Source of the DNA: Hyphomicrobiales bacterium
Lineage (GTDB): Bacteria; Pseudomonadota; Alphaproteobacteria; Rhizobiales; Aestuariivirgaceae
NCBI GenBank assembly: GCA_025362535.1
Contig: JANYGE010000093.1
Coordinates: forward strand, 1-5,078
Direction: 5' to 3'
DNA: 5,078 nt
The position numbers and the translations under genes are program-made. Positions 4,083-5,078 of this stretch are shown here, in pieces. The notes under the pieces were generated by a model, which saw nothing but the letters and a program-made list of their open reading frames with translations, ran no database searches and was not told the DNA's origin. Positions within the stretch are counted from its first letter, which is position 1. Every line of letters starts with the position of its first letter.

Positions 4083-5078
4083 ATGCCATCTCATCGCCCC
4101 GTCACTGCCGTTCTGGGGCCAACCAATACCGGAAAAACCCATCTCGCTGTTGAACGCATGCTGGCGCATGGCAAGGGCATGATCGGCTTGCCTTTGCGCC
4201 TGCTGGCGCGCGAGATTTATGATCGCGTGCGCGCCAAAGTGGGTGATCAAGCGGTAGCCTTGATAACCGGCGAAGAAAAAATCATTCCGTTGGAGCCACG
4301 CTATTGGGTGTGCACCGTGGAGGCCATGCCACCTGATATTGAAGTGCCGTTTCTGGCCATTGATGAAGTGCAGCTCTGCGCTGATTTTGAACGCGGCCAT
4401 ATATTCACCGATCGTGTATTACATCGACGTGGAACCGAAGAGACCATGCTGCTGGGTGCAGCCACCATGCGGCCTATTCTCGAAAAACTTATCCCGCATT
4501 GTAATTTCACCACGCGCCCACGGCTTTCAAACCTTGCTTATGCCGGCCAGAAAAAACTCTCGCGTCTGCCGCGCCGCACCGCAATCGTCGCCTTTACAGC
4601 CGAGATGGTTTACGCGGTGGCAGAATTGATCCGCACCCAGCGCGGTGGTGCTGCTGTGGTGATGGGCTCTCTCAGCCCACGCACCCGCAATGCGCAAGTG
4701 GCTCTCTATCAATCGGGCGATGTGGATTATCTGGTGGCCACTGATGCAATTGGCATGGGCCTCAATATGGATGTCGATCATGTGGCCTTTGCCGCCACGC
4801 GCAAATTTGATGGCTTTCAGTTTCGCAATTTAAACCCCGGCGAATTGGGCCAAGTGGCGGGGCGGGCGGGCCGCTATATGAATGACGGCACCTTTGGCGT
4901 GACAGCCGAGGCTGAACCTTTTGATCAGGAGATGATTGACCGTCTCGAAAATCATAATTTTGAGTCCGTGCGGACCCTGCAATGGCGTAACCGGGATTTG
5001 GATTTTCGCTCGCTGGATGGGTTGCGCAAAAGTCTTGGGTATCTACCCAAAGTGGAGGGTCTCACCCGGGCTCAGGAT
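4083..5078 (+). CDS. SUV3/MgpS-type ATP-dependent helicase, N-terminal part (3' end outside window)
   Basis: 332 codons are open from ATG to the right edge without a stop; family members are several hundred residues longer. The protein is a superfamily 2 ATP-dependent helicase resembling mitochondrial SUV3, which unwinds RNA for degradation. Motif I is GPTNTGKTH (12-20), followed by the SUV3-like GLPLRLLAREIY (35-46) and LITGEEK (60-66). Motif II is DEVQ (94-97), motif III is GAAT (125-128), MGSLSPRTR (194-202) begins the second RecA-like domain, motif V is VATDAIGMGLN (218-228) and motif VI is QVAGRAGR (257-264). All core residues are intact. A GTG at 4065 is an in-frame alternative start, with AGGTGG 11 bp before it; the ATG has only a weak GTGAG 13 bp upstream, so the start is not certain. 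An in-frame TAG at 4047-4049 limits extension. Divergent from rpmB, as I recall for other alphaproteobacteria. It may act in RNA turnover or ribosome-related RNA metabolism (inference). Confidence 0.93.
   Translation, partial: MPSHRPVTAVLGPTNTGKTHLAVERMLAHGKGMIGLPLRLLAREIYDRVRAKVGDQAVALITGEEKIIPLEPRYWVCTVEAMPPDIEVPFLAIDEVQLCADFERGHIFTDRVLHRRGTEETMLLGAATMRPILEKLIPHCNFTTRPRLSNLAYAGQKKLSRLPRRTAIVAFTAEMVYAVAELIRTQRGGAAVVMGSLSPRTRNAQVALYQSGDVDYLVATDAIGMGLNMDVDHVAFAATRKFDGFQFRNLNPGELGQVAGRAGRYMNDGTFGVTAEAEPFDQEMIDRLENHNFESVRTLQWRNRDLDFRSLDGLRKSLGYLPKVEGLTRAQD

Noticed and set aside
4074..4781. Minus-strand open frames at 4074-4400, 4301-4513 and 4527-4781, and the plus-strand frame 4339-4629
   Set aside because: All are shadows of the helicase gene, whose frame shows every helicase motif.

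Overview
The window looks like an alphaproteobacterial chromosome, possibly from the Hyphomicrobiales (Rhizobiales). The grounds are a short L28 gene (rpmB) divergent from a mitochondrial-SUV3-like helicase, an alphaproteobacterial-type OM beta-barrel protein, a compact CcdA, a phn-type hexapeptide acyltransferase and GANTC sites in the main intergenic region. No tRNA, rRNA, CRISPR array, transposase or phage gene is visible. The lineage is inferred from gene families and order, not from a search.

Left part (1-2325). The 3' part of a beta-barrel gene reads rightward and ends tail-to-tail with a haloacid dehalogenase gene; the two stop codons share one TTAA. The dehalogenase lies 14 bp downstream of a complete ccdA on the minus strand, probably in the same transcript. 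It has every catalytic residue of the L-2-haloacid dehalogenases. CcdA has the two membrane cysteines of thiol-reducing-equivalent transporters.

Middle (2404-3402). An acyltransferase of the type usually found with phosphonate genes lies on the minus strand downstream of rpmB. A strong intrinsic terminator closes rpmB only 11 bp before the acyltransferase start. That gene must therefore depend on terminator read-through or on a start site essentially at its own ATG.

Intergenic region (3403-4082, 680 bp). It carries a near-consensus minus-strand promoter and a 10-bp leader hairpin for rpmB. Next comes a patch (3658-3873) dense in inverted repeats, including a potential H-type pseudoknot, and a 13-bp direct repeat in two copies exactly 220 bp apart. 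Last is an 81-bp palindromic element with 29-nt arms, just before the helicase. Short open frames exist on both strands, but none is convincingly a gene. This is the least explained part of the window.

Right end (4083-5078). The N-terminal 332 codons of a SUV3/MgpS-type helicase run off the window with all core motifs intact. Its pairing with rpmB suggests an RNA-metabolism neighbourhood; the leftward genes concern thiol redox, detoxification and acyl transfer and show no single shared pathway.
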